Shown: in pieces, positions 1-14,699 of the stretch | Layout: each line of letters opens with the position of its first letter | How positions within the stretch are numbered: position 1 is the first letter of the stretch | Source of the DNA: Pseudorasbora parva | Lineage: Eukaryota > Chordata > Actinopteri > Cypriniformes > Gobionidae | Assembly (NCBI RefSeq): GCF_024679245.1 | Contig: NC_090187.1 | Span: 21,896,995-21,960,994, forward strand | Length of the DNA: 64,000 nt | Direction of reading: 5' to 3' | Position numbers and translations under genes: made by a program | Notes under the pieces: model-generated | Databases searched by the model: none | The model's input: only the letters and a program-made list of their open reading frames with translations | Told to the model about the DNA's origin: nothing

Positions 1-34
1 CCTGACAAAGAACACAGGAACGACAAGAGTTTAA

Positions 35-787
35 AGGGTTAGTTCACCCAAATATGAAAATTAGCCCATGATTTACTCACCCTCAAGTCATCCTAGGTCT
101 AAATGACATTATTCTTTCAGACGAATACCATCCGAGGTATATTAAAAAAGTCCTGGCTAATCCAAGCTTTATAATGGCAGGGATTGTTGCTCTGTTTTTG
201 AAGTCATGAAAAATGCTTCTGTCCGTCAAATAACGTGCTCCACACGGCTCTGGGAGGTTAATAAAAGCCTTCTGAAGCAAATAGTTGGATTTGTGTAAGA
301 AAAATATCCATATTTAAAACTTTTTTAATTAAAGTTCCGACCGATCACCTTCCATGGAAAAGTGTTGAAAGTGCCTTCTCGGAGTTCAAGATGAGTTCAC
401 GATGTCTGACGAGCGCACCTGGTAGCATAAGCCTTTGAACTGCAGAGCCACTTTTAACACTTTTTCCATAAACTGAACACGGAAGGCGAACGGCCGAAAA
501 CGTTACTTTATAAAATTTTAAAAATGTAAATTTTTCTTACACAAACGCATTCTAAAGGCATTTATTAATCTCCCAGAACCGTGTGTAGCCCATTATTTGA
601 TGGACAGATGCATTTTTATGGACTTCAAAAACAGAGCAACAATCCCTGCCATTATAAAGCTTGGATTAGCTTGGACTTTTCAAAAACTCAACTTTTATTC
701 GTCTAAAAGAAGAATGTCATATACATCTAGGATGACTTGAGGGTGAGTAAATCATAGGCTAATTTTCATTTTTGGGTGAACTATCCC
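35..787. mobile_element. ANGEL-like foldback MITE with TTAA at the left edge
   Basis: TTAA (31-34) is followed by agggttagttcacccaaa. The right arm (about 480-787) is the inverse, ending tttttgggtgaactatccc. Arms of about 300 bp share tactcaccctcaagtcatcc and the ccattataaagcttgg segment. The right TTAA is missing, and another foldback begins there. Confidence 0.85.
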
Positions 788-1462
788 ATGTCCACACGTT
801 CATTTTCGTTTGAAATACATCTTTTTCTCTCCGTTTTGGCCTTCTGTCCAACACTGAAATTGCATTTTAAAGCAACGATAACGTAGCTTTTTGAAAATGC
901 TCTACAAAGTGGATACATTTGAAAACGCCATCTTCGAGTTGTAGTGTGGACTGTGAAGATGGAGACATTTGAAAAAGATGAACCATGTTTAATCATGTGA
1001 CACATATTGTACCAATAGATATGCATGTTTATACCGCTATTGTGCCAGTTACATGCTATTCACTTTCACACAGCTGCTCAAATATGTTACTTTGTACACT
1101 TCATATCACAGTCCTGCAATGGTGACAGAAAATGTACTTGCATTTGCACACCTGTGGCAAAACGTCAAAACATTGAATTGTGTTTTAGACCATAATAATG
1201 GTTGACTGAGTGCGACCTGGACGCATCAATGAATGGTGAGATATTTTGCAAAATAAAATGATCCTGCCAGAAGAATTGCGTGATAACTTTGACATCTCTA
1301 TCATCTCAGGGAGCTTTTACGCATGCACAGTGAGATGAATTTGCCGTTTACTGAAGTTTCAGTGTGGATGAGAAACTTTTGGAGAACGCTAGCGTGGACG
1401 GAGAGCGTTTTCAAACGAAAACTCCGTTTTCAAATATATCCAGATGAATGTAGACGTAGCCT
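786..1462. mobile_element. degenerate foldback MITE (gtccacacg family)
   Basis: The left end gtccacacgttcattttcgt and the right end acgaaaactccgttttcaaa..gtagacgtagcc are weak inverted arms with internal gaaaacgccatcttcgag motifs. This is a family commonly seen in cyprinid DNA. The boundaries are approximate. Confidence 0.5.
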
Positions 1463-1624
1463 AAATATACAGGGGGCAAACAAGTTTAACAAATTAACAA
1501 GACACACCTGAGGAGACTAATCAACATAAAGTTGATTAAACTACAAAGCTACAAAATAAAGCACAGGAAACACTTCAATGTAAAAGTCCAAGGACAGACG
1601 CAGAGCACATGACAGCGTCCTACG

Positions 1625-2731
1625 CAGAGGCGGACAGTAATAAAGTACATTTACTTGATTACTGTACTTAAGTACACTTTTTGTGTATCTGTACTTTACT
1701 TGGGTATTATTTTTCCTGGAAACGTATTACTTTTACTTCACTACATTTGAAAGACAAATATCATACTTTTTACTCCACTACATTTCTATCAAGATCCTTG
1801 AAGTAGAAAGTAATTTCTAAGTAGCCACTTTGAAAGTCAGTAGATTATTTTTTTTCTTCTTTAAAACATGATTTTTTAAAATAATTAAATATATATATAT
1901 TTTTTAATAATTTTTCTCATAATTTTCGTCTGACATTTTTTTATAAATATAAGACTTTGTTTTTGAATGACAAACACTATGATAAAAATATATTTACACT
2001 TTTATTAACAAATAAATATGAGACAATGTTAGGGAGGGATGATTTGGGAAGAGATCCAGTCAGAATTGATTCCTCCTGAGATGTGCACATGGAAAGCTGC
2101 CTTTCAGATGCCAGTGCACAAGTACTGAATTTTAGTTGATTTAATATACTAAAATACTAAATCTTATTATATTTACTTGACTAAAACTAGACTAAAATAA
2201 GTGAGATACTAAAATTTGATTAAAGCTAAATAGCATTTGAGTAAAATTGCTATGACTTAAACTAAATCAAAATTTGCTGTTAAAATTAACACTGGTAAGA
2301 AGTATAGTCAGCCATGTGGATATAGCGCTAACGTAAAGTTCGACAATGATGTTAGTTAGCATGCAAAAAGGTAGTTGGGCTACTAATGTAGAAACCTTTA
2401 TTTTCTAGTATGATTTTGACTCTGATAAGACCTTTGTAACTTTTTGAACAAGTATTTAAATGAGTCCACGGTAGTTATATGCTAACATGTCAGATGGAGC
2501 ATGACTGGCCTAAACCACCATGATGGCACAGTGTGCATTCATACAACAACAATAAAATAATGCATTTACTTTTACTTTTGATACTTGAGTATTTTTTTTA
2601 CACAAGGAATGCTGTACTTTTACTTAAGTAAAAGCTATCTTTACAACTTTAACTTGTAATGAAGTAATATTTTACCAGTGGTACTTTTACTTTTACTCAA
2701 GTAATGGAGTTGTGTACTTTGTCCACCTCTG
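1625..2731. mobile_element. hAT-like MITE with cagaggcggac ends and acttgagtaaaag motifs
   Basis: The left end is cagaggcggacagtaataaa and the right end is the inverse of cagaggtggacaaagtac. The subterminal DNA is rich in ttacttttacttaagta. The flanking 8-mers do not match, so the duplication has decayed or the ends are off by a few bases. The 2734-2940 flank holds nothing recognisable. Confidence 0.75.
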
Positions 2732-3310
2732 GACATCATACGCTGGATCGCCAGTCTCTCGCGAACACGCGTATGACAGTTTCTTTGAGATTTACAATCA
2801 CTGGACCTGTCAATCAAACAGCAACAATCAATGAATCAGTTCTGGACTCGTGCCAATATAATCCGCTAATCTCTTATTTAATCTCTTATGTTTGCACTGT
2901 TAGTTATGATGAAAGCATTCATTCGTGTGTAGAAATCGAGTTGCAATGACGAGATCACAGTATTCATGCGCTCAACATGTCTGTGATCGGCTACAATGCT
3001 CATCACTGCAACCTTTCATGCCGTGATCTGAATATAATGCCATAGATCTAATTATGAAGCTATAATTTACACTTTTCAGTTAACCTTGATAGTAAAAGTG
3101 TGCTAGAAGTTCCAATGAAGTAATACGAAGTAATACTTATTTCATATGCAAAGATTTTAGCCAATCATGGCAGTGGATTTACATTGAGGTCTCACAGCAG
3201 ACACACCTCTTAAAAGTAGGCTTAAATCAGGCTAGGAAAAATAATGCTGTTTATGATCCTTATAAGAATCTATTCTTTGTTGAGAGTCTTTTAGTTTTGT
3301 TTTTTTTTAA

Positions 3311-3608
3311 AGCTGCTGTCAGTAACTTTTTTTGTGTTCAAGATTTACAAAAATTATATAATGAGAATGTACAACATGAATCCATTTTCTAAACCGTGTT
3401 TTTGTCTTACGGTAGACTTATAATAAGTATTTATATTGGGACTATTTCAGGCCAGACTGGTAGGTACCGCTGCGGAGGAGCACAGTCCCTGTGTGATCCG
3501 CCATAGACATAAACAGAGAGATGTAGCTCCAGCTGCAATGTTCTTCCACAAGACACATGCAGTTCTGTTTATTAACCACTAGAGTGCAAAAAGTTACGGA
3601 CTGCAGCT
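3311..3608. mobile_element. TTAA-flanked MITE (agctgctgtcagtaac)
   Basis: TTAA stands at 3307-3310 and 3609-3612. The inverted ends are agctgctgtcagtaactttt and aaaagttacggactgcagct. Confidence 0.85.
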
Positions 3609-3918
3609 TTAAATATAAAGCTTCTACTTTTATCTTTATTTTGACCCATAAGTCAAAACCTCTTATATTCTTATGACCATGAGAAGTTATATGCATAAGG
3701 ACCCTGAATCCTTAGTAAATAAATGCAAGTCAACCTTTTCACACAAACTTCTATTGATAATATACAAACATCCTCTGCACATCAGGTCTTCATACTGATT
3801 TCACCACAAAGTTTATTTTAATTTATTTTTTTGTCTACATGTTCACTTGTACACTTGCCCATAATCTTAGTCCCATGCTAAAATACATGTTTCAAGCTTT
3901 TTTAGCTGAAAGCTGTTT

Positions 3919-4250
3919 GGGTAAAACTTTATTTTGATGGTGCCTTTTGAATTGATTCTGTTGACTATGAGTAACTTTGTAAATGTCAAATAACTCTCAT
4001 TATTATCTCAGCAGTATTAGTAGGCTGTTTTAGGAAACTGTCTGCTTAATATCTGCTAACTCTTCATTGTGACGGTCCTCCAACAGCCATTATAATATGT
4101 TTCTTGTGTTCATAAATATCTTTGCAACAACATGCCAACTTATTCTTACCCTAACCCCACCAGCCAACTAACACGCTAATAAGAGTTAGTAGCAGCAACG
4201 TTGCTTATAGTCAAGAGAATGTGTTAAAGGGACCATCAAAATAAAGTAAA
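3919..4250. mobile_element. foldback MITE (aaaactttattttgatgg)
   Basis: The ends gggtaaaactttattttgat and atcaaaataaagtaaaaccg are inverted. The interior has paired taactctcatta and taataagagttag segments. Confidence 0.65.
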
Positions 4251-4399
4251 ACCGCAATTTGCAATGGTGTATCTTAAAGTCAGTGCCATTGTTTTGTCTC
4301 AAGTTTTCATATGGACTTTTATACTTATATTTCCTAATTTGGCTAAGGCCTAATCCTGGCTTAAACCAGGCCATAATGTACCAAAATGTCCATAACATT

Positions 4400-6352
<1,953 letters not shown>

Positions 6353-6472
6353 TTATGTGGTTGCTAAGGTGTTCTAGGTGGTTGCTAAAGTGTTGCTATG
6401 GGGTTGCCAGGGTATTGGCATAGTATTGCTATGTTGCCAGAGTGTTCTAGGTGGTTTATAGGGTGTCGCTAT
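6353..6472 (+). repeat. degenerate ggttgctaggtgttct minisatellite, short block
   Basis: Several loose units of ggttgctaaggtgttctagg and ggggttgccagggtattg, the same repeat as at 8215-9340. Confidence 0.7.
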
Positions 6473-6906
6473 GGATATATTGTTTTTATACTGACCAATG
6501 ACATGTCTGTTTTTACTATCAAATAACTAAAATGTCAGCTTTATGTAATGTAACTAGATTTCCATATTTAATGAGTACATTCTACTGGCTTTCTGTTATC
6601 AAGTATCAAATGGTGAAATAGTAAATAGTAGTAGTAAAAAAAAAAAACATTTTTTTTGCATGTATACGTTCAGTAGAAATAATCAGTTGCTAATTAGAAA
6701 ATGAAAGTACATGTAACTTTAAAATGCACAAACAAATTTGTAAAAACAAAGTAGATCCAACTTGAAATTTGTAATATGGAAATGTAAAAATCAAGTTGGA
6801 TTCAATCAAAAATACACATTTAGAACTCTTAAAGTTATGTAGATCACACACACAAAAACATGAATAGAGAAATGCTAAACTTTACGTAGAAATATTATGT
6901 AGTTTG

Positions 6907-7726
6907 TAGGGCTGTACTAGAATAATCGAATATTCGAATATTCGTTCGGTGAGGTGGCATTCGATTTTCAGTTTTGAGATTCGAATATTCGGGGGTTTTT
7001 TTCAACACGTGACTTCCGTCGCGGACTCATTCTCACTCATGCTTGAAATAATAATAATAAATTTAAAAAAACACCGCAACATGCTTTCAATAAAAGCATC
7101 ACGCATTTTAAAGATTTAAATTAACAAAAAGTCAGAATAAGACAAAATAAATCCCTTATATAGAATAAAACTAATTGTAATAGATTTTACATTTTGTGTC
7201 ATTTTAAAAACAATTCATTTATTCTTATTCAACTGTTTATAAGCATGCTACCGTGTTCTTTATTTATTACAGTTCATTGAAATCACTGTGTGTTACTAAT
7301 TTAATTTCTGTTTTGGGATTCATTTGTTTTAAAGAAAGGTTCGTTATTAATACCTTATTAAAGTTCTTGCTCTCAACAGACTTTGTGTTTTGTATCACTT
7401 GTGCACTGTCCGTTTTCGGAGCATAAACCTGCCCGTGTAATGCGTACCGGAAACTGTTCTATTTAAAAGATTATTAAATGTTTATTAATATTTAAAGAAT
7501 GTGTGCCACCTGATCATATTGCACCAAATGCAACACTGCACTCCACTGGGTCTGCTGCAACACATTTACGATGCCGAAGAGTGAAACGTGAAGTCGTGAA
7601 AGATGATACAAATGCAAACCGACACTATTATTATATATTTAGCCCCACCCACCGAAGCTTCGAATATTCGATATTGATTGCCACCTAAGCTTCGAAGCTC
7701 AAAAAATGGCATTCGAAACAGCCCTA
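6907..7726. mobile_element. hAT-like non-autonomous element with exact 8-bp TSD
   Basis: This 820-bp element has TAGGGCTGT..ACAGCCCTA termini and a perfect 8-bp duplication GTAGTTTG at 6899-6906 and 7727-7734. The subterminal DNA is dense in gaatattcg palindromes. A 61-codon open frame near 7503-7688 has no recognisable domain. Confidence 0.92.
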
Positions 7727-7736
7727 GTAGTTTGTA

Positions 7737-8124
7737 CACTGTAAAAAATTATTGTTGGTTTTTGTTGGTTTAACTTAAAAAAGTAAGTAACCTGGTTGGC
7801 TTAAAATTTTGAGTTTATTGAAATTAAACATTTTAGTTTGTTGATACAACGAAGGAAATTTGTTTAATAAATGGAAACTCAAAATATTATTGTATCTAAA
7901 CCACATAAAAAATGTGATAAATCATGAAAATAGCACTATTTGGCATGTTTCACTGCGTCATCAGAAATAAAACACACACAATTACCCAATATGCTTATTA
8001 ATATTTTAATAAAGGTTGACGAATCGCAAAACATGTTCATTGTATTAACTCAAAAAATTTTTTCATTAAACTCATAATTTTAAGGCAACCAGGTAACTTC
8101 TTTTCTAAATAATTTTTTACAGTG
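7737..8124. mobile_element. TA-flanked MITE, CACTGTAAAAAAT termini, copy 1
   Basis: The inverted ends are CACTGTAAAAAAT and ATTTTTTACAGTG, flanked by TA on both sides. Longer imperfect arms contain aacctggttg..ttaaaattttgag and its inverse. It starts 2 bp after the hAT target duplication. Confidence 0.85.
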
Positions 8125-8214
8125 TACAAAGACCAGTCTTGTTTGATCTACATAATAAAATGATGCAAACAAAATTCATCATATTTTTTAAGTAAATCAA
8201 GCAGAACATTTGTA

Positions 8215-9340
8215 TCAATGTACAGTTGCCAGAGCGTTGTCGGTGTTGCTAGAGAGTTGCTTTGCAGTTTCTGAAGTTGTGTAGGTAGTTGGTAGCCTAG
8301 AAATCTAGACGCACCCTAGCGGCAGCAAATTTAATCTGCCCGCAAGTGTCGTCTAGCAACTCTCAATACCCTTCTGAGCTGTATTCCCCTAACTCTTGCC
8401 AGACCAATCACATCGTGTATAGAGTCGGTGGGCGGGGCCATAATGACGACGGCCGAGTTGCGTTTGCATGCTTCTAGTAAACACAGAAACTGGCGAACGG
8501 CGGTCTTTCGAATCAGCTTTGACCGCGACTCTGGAAGACTTGGAGTTAAGCTTTTCTCTGAGAAAAGAACAGAGAACGGCACTGAAGTCATTCTTAAAAA
8601 GGGAAGATGTGTTCGGAGTTTTGCTGACCGGATACGGCGAATGTTTAATCTGTCAACAAGCTCTGTTTCACCTTCGTTGCTCTGGTTGGTGGTAGCGCTA
8701 TCCTATCGCATGCAGAGGGAGTTTGAAAGACAACCGTTTATCCCGCCCCTCGAATTGAGGCCTGTCTATGGTGAGTTTCCAGACCAAACATCTTGATGTG
8801 GGTCTGGCTTGTCAGGCTAGGTAGTTGGCAAGGCGTTGCTATGCAGTTACCAGAGTGTTTGAAAGGGTGTTGCTATGTGATTTCCAGAGGTGTTGTGGGT
8901 TGTTGCAGGGTGCTACCAAAGTGTTCTAAGTGGTCGCTAGGATGTTGTGAGTGGTTGCCAGGGCACTGCTATGGCCGCTAGAGTGTTCTAGGTGGTTGCT
9001 TGGGTGTGTCTTTATACAGTTGCCAGGGTGTTGCTGTGGTGTTGCTATGCAATTGCTAGCGTGTTGTGGGTGGTTTTTGCTATGCTGCTGTCAGACTATT
9101 CCAGGTGGTTTACAGGGTGTTGCTATAGTTTTACTATGCAGTTTCTGGAGCAGTGTGGGTAGTTGCCAGGCTGTTGCTATGCAGTTTCCAAAGTGTTCTA
9201 GGTGGTTGCTAGGGTGTTGTTACATGATTGCCAAAAGTGTTGTGGGTGGTTGCGGGGCAGTGTTCTAAGTGGTTGCTAGGGTGTTGCTATACAGCAGCCA
9301 GAGTGTTCTATGTGCTTGCCAGGGGTTGCCAGATTGTTTT
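8215..9340 (+). repeat. degenerate cyprinid minisatellite (gttgctaggg/tgttctagg), split by a MITE
   Basis: Units of about 17-40 bp alternate gttgccagggtgttgctatg and gtgttctaggtggttgctag through 8215-8283 and 8829-9340. The MITE at 8293-8819 interrupts them, and its target duplication is itself a repeat-unit piece. Open frames here are products of the repeat. Confidence 0.8.
8293..8819 (+). mobile_element. 9-bp-TSD MITE family, copy 1
   Basis: This 527-bp element runs TAGCCTAG..AGGCTA and is flanked by perfect 9-bp duplications GGTAGTTGG (8284-8292 and 8820-8828). It is closely similar to 51741-52266 and 63395-63924 (inverted relative to both). Its ends contain small hairpins, for example ccagaccc..gtttggtctgg. 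It is inserted in a minisatellite. The open frames inside have no start context or similarity that I recognise. Confidence 0.93.
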
Positions 9341-10201
9341 TTTTACTGAGCTAATGCTAGGGACACACTTAACAACTAGTTAAAACTGAAGACTGAACTC
9401 AACACAAATAAAAACTGTTTTCATTGACTTGGGAAAACACAGAGAGGAGCACAGACCTAACGACTGAGCCAGTCCACTACACAACACAACAATAAGTCAA
9501 AAGCACCTATAACGAGTCTGTATGATTTTTTTTTTGTCAGCCAAGCAAAAAATTGTACATTCAAATATCATAGATTAGCAAATCTCTAATCGATAGAACA
9601 GTGATAGTTGAAATTTTATTAACAAGCAACTAAAATAAGTGTTTTTACATAAAGGGTGTCTGGGAAAGCGTCATTCTTTTACTGTGTCCCAGGGTCATTT
9701 TAGTCCTTCCATGAAGTCATGGTTTAAAAATAGACAGTAATTCCAAGAATGCAGCTGGAGCTTGTTGTAATTATGGTAGATTGCGATATGAATCTTAACT
9801 GCGTTAAATTGAAAATGTTTACTGAGACGGTTCAACCTCAAGGGGCGGAACGGGGGGGGACTGGGTGGTTATGGCTGTTGATTTAAGCAAACACAGAAAG
9901 CTGCCAGCTGCCTGGTGGCTAGATCCATGTACTCCACCTGTTAAGAGACCCCAATCAGAGCAAATTTGTGTTGAGAGCGCTGTATATGCGGTTCTGTTTA
10001 ACTGTAAGTACATGTATTCTTGTGACACTTATGCAAATATCTCCAGGGGCGCTAACAGAACGTTTGAGAACCAGAGAGCAGCAACCTGAGAACGGAAGAG
10101 TCTTAATTTAGCCTAGCTGTTACTTCATCACAAGCTCTTACACAAACTTCAGACAGCTCTCTAATGGACAGCATTAAAGAAAGAGAACAGTATGGTTTTA
10201 T

Positions 10202-10467
10202 GGTAACAGTTTACTATGGGGAACACATATTCACTATTAACTACGACTTTTGCCTCAATAAACTCCTAATTTACTGCTTATTAATAGTTAGTAAGGTAGT
10301 TTTTGTAGCAGTTTAGGTATTAGGTAGGATTAAGGGATGTAGCATAAGGTCATGCAGAATAAGGCATTACTTTGTGCTTTATAAGTACTAATAAACTGCC
10401 AATATCATAGTATCCTATATGCATGCTAACTAGTTAATAGTTAATAACTGAACCTTAAAGTGTTACC
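10202..10467. mobile_element. ggtaaca..tgttacc foldback MITE
   Basis: The inverted ends are ggtaacagttta and ttaaagtgttacc. The interior has paired ctaactattaat and ttaatagttagt segments and tgcataaggtcatgc-type motifs. Confidence 0.75.
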
Positions 10468-10979
10468 GGTTTTATTTTCATGTTATTTCAAGGCATTTAA
10501 ACTATTCCAAATCCTCTTCCACACCTTTTTTTTCTCGGAAACTTGCCACAAAGGTTTCTTTAGAAGTAGAATTCCTATAAAAATATCCCGTCAGGTCTTG
10601 AAATGATATTCGATCCATTCATTTTGCAATGACTGTCTACAAATCATCTCAAACACTGTAAAACGTAGTTGTACAATATAAACAAGTAGCATAGTGTCAA
10701 ATTGTGGCCATTAGAATGGAAGCAGTTCACATTGCAAGCATTATCAGTCAGGTGCAAAATTAGCACACTAAAGCATGGGTTTGCTTCTAAGCAACATTAC
10801 GTGGTGACATTTCCCCACAGCAAAACGGCAACAAACAAATGACAGTGGAACACTTCTGACAAGGTGGGAGTGGGACATTGTTCTCTTTTATCCTAGAGAT
10901 ATCCTAGCTTGTGTTTTCTCTCTGTTGGGGACAAACTGTACTTGGCACCACTGACTGTCATGAATATAAGAAGGTCAAA

Positions 10980-10980
<1 letters not shown>

Positions 10981-11066
<86 letters not shown>

Positions 11067-11130
11067 ATATACACAGAGGCTTTTCAATATCCAGTCTTTT
11101 TTTTTCCAACACACACACACACACACACAC
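10981..11130. repeat. (TA)n and nearby (CA)n microsatellites
   Basis: TA array 10981-11063, then CA array 11109-11130. Confidence 0.95.
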
Positions 11131-12639
11131 GATTCTACCCACACCATGGTGTTATAATGAGACATCAGTGTCTGTCCATGCACATAAAAGAAACACAGCA
11201 GCCATTCACTGAACCATCACTAACCTACTGGAATCCACACTGCAAACAGTGATTTACAGTGGAATTCTCTGCATCTTACTTCCACATAGCTTTTTATACA
11301 GATGTTAAAATCAATCAGATCGGAATCATATCCAGAGATATGAATTATAACCTTTCCGTATTAACTGGACAAAATATACAATTGCAACAGATGGTGTGGA
11401 GCTGAAACTGAAACTAAATCAATCAATAAATAAATGTATTTTACAGAAAAGTTAAAATGTGAATGTAAAAGGATTTGACCAATAAACACTAAAATTTAAA
11501 TTAGAAAAAAAAGACAATTACATTTTTCATGTTAACATTATGTTAAATGCGAATTATGAATATACAAACTGAATATAAACTTGTAACAAAACTGGTAAAC
11601 AGGTAATTCAAATTAGTTATGGGTATTGCATTTATTTGCTATTGTAGCCTAATTTAAAAAAAGTATATTTTATGCTTAAGTTATTGCCTTTTATTTGTGG
11701 CCATATAGGTAAAGTTCTATATTCATTTTAATAAGTAACACTAGGACAAGTAAAACAATAAAAAATATAGCCAATAGCCTACTGTATATCTATAAGAACA
11801 AAACCTGGATTAGGAATTAACATTCGTTAGTATCTGCATGCATAAACTAAACATCATGCATGCCCAGAATAAGTATCTGACGCATGTAATCAAAATGCTC
11901 ATTTTTTGAAACCACTGGATTACAATATTATAGTAAACAAAGTGTAAACGTTTTGAATTGCTTTCTAAACTTACCTTTACACCCACTCTTTAGTTATTTC
12001 CCTCTTGATCACCAGTAAATACAACCTCTTTTTGCGAAGTAAAAGTGATTCTCCTCAGAGTCAAACAGACGAAGAAAAGAGAAGAAGCGAAATATTCTGC
12101 ACTACTCTCTTCTTCTTTTTGGATTTGCGCGTCATCGACACCATGCTCGCAGTAACATGCCCCCGTCTCATTAATATTAATCACGTTAGTAACGTTACGC
12201 CCATCCCAGTAGTCTTATTTTGATTGGCTGAATATATGTAATTCATTCGTTCATTAGGCTCTTTTGAGACGCGCCTGGCTTTGCCCGAAATGTAGGCGGA
12301 TGTAGTGAGGGGAGGAAAGAAAAAAAAATGAAGCTAAGACGGACGGTTTATCAGACACCCGAGATCAGAAGGGAACCCAGGATTCACACCAATGCGCTGT
12401 TTTTTCTCTCTAATAAACTGAATGTATTATATAAATTATGTTGCTTGTATATGAAAATAAATATAGGCTAGGACTAATGAACAAGACACCCAAAGTATCC
12501 TATTTATTTCCATTCGAAATACGTGTTTATCAATCTTTTTTTCCCTTTCTTTTTATTTTTTTACCTATCGTTTTTTTTTAAAGAATTATGGGCAACATTT
12601 CTGTCCCCAGGACATTGTATGTAAGCCTATGCATAGATT

Positions 12640-13142
12640 TGTGACCCTGGACCATAAAACCAGTCATAAGGGTACATTTAAAAAAAAAAAAGTATTTAGC
12701 CTACTGTATATCTAAAAACAAACCCCTGATAGGAATTAACACTACATCTGAAATTGAGATTTATACATCATATGAAAGCTGGATAAGTAAGCATTCCACA
12801 TATGGTTTATAAGTTGTGGCCAAATATGGGGAAGGGTAGGACAATATTTGGCGGAGATACAACTAGGCTATTTGAAATTCTGGAATCTGAGGGTGCAAAA
12901 AAATCGAAATATTCAAATGAAGTCCTTAGCAATGCATATTACTACTACTACTTTTTTTGTTGTTGATATATTAAAAGTAGGAAATTTACAAAATATCTAC
13001 ATAATTTGCTTAATTAATTGCATAATTTACATGCTTTTTGGCATAAAAAATAAAATAATAATTTTGACCCATACAACATATTGTTGGCTATATTGCCACA
13101 AATATACCAGTGCGACTTATGACTGGCTTTGGGGTCAGTGTC
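12640..13142. mobile_element. tgtgaccctggacca MITE, full length but diverged
   Basis: The left end is tgtgaccctggaccataaaa and the right end is a decayed inverse (actggctttggggtcagtgt). The interior has the family's gacaatatttggc..gagatacaac, tctgaggg and ttgacccatacaa segments. It is abundant in cyprinid genomes. Confidence 0.8.
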
Positions 13143-13323
13143 CTGACATTAACCTAACTGCACATTTAAAATATTTAATTTAAAACATTAATAAAAACTA
13201 ACATGTTATGTCCCGGTATCTAAACCTAAATTTGATCATGAAATATAATCATTAATATCTTTCAGATTCATCTTTTTTTGTTTTGTTGTGTGACTCCATA
13301 TATTATCTATGTTTACACCATGG

Positions 13324-13672
<349 letters not shown>

Positions 13673-13757
<85 letters not shown>
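13673..13757. repeat. (AG)n microsatellite
   Basis: 85 bp of pure AG. Confidence 0.97.
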
Positions 13758-13760
<3 letters not shown>

Positions 13761-14695
13761 TCATAATAAATCCTTATGTCATATAACATACACATTTTAT
13801 TCATGTCCCCAGGCTTTCACCCAGTCCTGTTACACATTGCCCCCTCTAAAAAAAAAAAAAAGAATGCCACCAGACACATTGTCAAAAGGAAGTTGCATCA
13901 TCTGGATCTTATCCAGGCCATGACGAGACCAAAAGTAAGCCCTATTTTTTATTTCTGTATAATCTTACCTAAATTATTTCTTAAATGTTATTTGTTTGTT
14001 TTTATTTGTTCATTTTATTATTACAGACACCATATATAATTTTTACTAGCATATGCAGGACACTATTAGATCATTTATTTAAGTGTGGATAGCAAAATAA
14101 AGTAAACTGATATATTATGCCAAACAATTCTTCATACAGTGAAAACATACCAGTAAAATGTATAAATATTTGGGACCAAAATGATTCAGACACTTTGACC
14201 TGACCATGGTTTGCACATTAGTTTTTTCTTTAATTGCTATTGCGACTTTTTACTCCACAGACTGAACAAAATGAAACGTTGCTTGGTAATTGGTTGACCG
14301 AAATTGGTATTATCTAAATGTGTACTTAAATGTAACAGCTGGCAGCTGATTGTTTGATTAAAATCCATTACATATCTTTCTATCAAAGTTATCGGACATT
14401 ATCAAGATTCATTTGTTCTGACACAGTGTAACTCTTGTTCTTGTCATATTTTATCACCCTTTTTCGAAACTAGCGAATAAACTGTGATAATGTGAGAAAA
14501 TCTTGAAGATGTCTGAACAGATTTTGGTTTGACTGTACACCATGGTCGCTTGACTTCAACGTTGTCATCACTAAGCTTCCATAAGCCAAGCTTCTATAAA
14601 AAATGTGCTGTTTCGCTCTGGCACAAGCTATTAGTAAATCTGGCCCCTTACAGCTTAGATAGATTTTTCTTTTATGCAAAAAAATCATAAGGATA
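13758..14695. other. unassigned; possible decayed DNA transposon
   Basis: 14170-14540 has gggaccaaaatgattcagac and the attttggtttgactgtac segment, which look like ends of a decayed fish transposon. No coding remains. Confidence 0.35.
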
Positions 14696-14699
14696 TTAA

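Larger units (their letters stand above)
9341..12639. other. mostly unassigned AT-rich DNA
   Basis: Apart from the MITE (10202-10467) and microsatellites, nothing is supported. 12000-12330 is more GC-rich with overlapping open frames on both strands, but without a recognisable domain or splice context. Confidence 0.5.

Noticed and set aside
8951..9268. Cys/Leu-rich 105-codon frame
   Set aside because: Translation of the degenerate minisatellite.
10893..11252. Tyr-Ile repeat open frames over (AT)n arrays (also 45172-45437, 48880-49377, 54178-54384)
   Set aside because: Simple-sequence artefacts.
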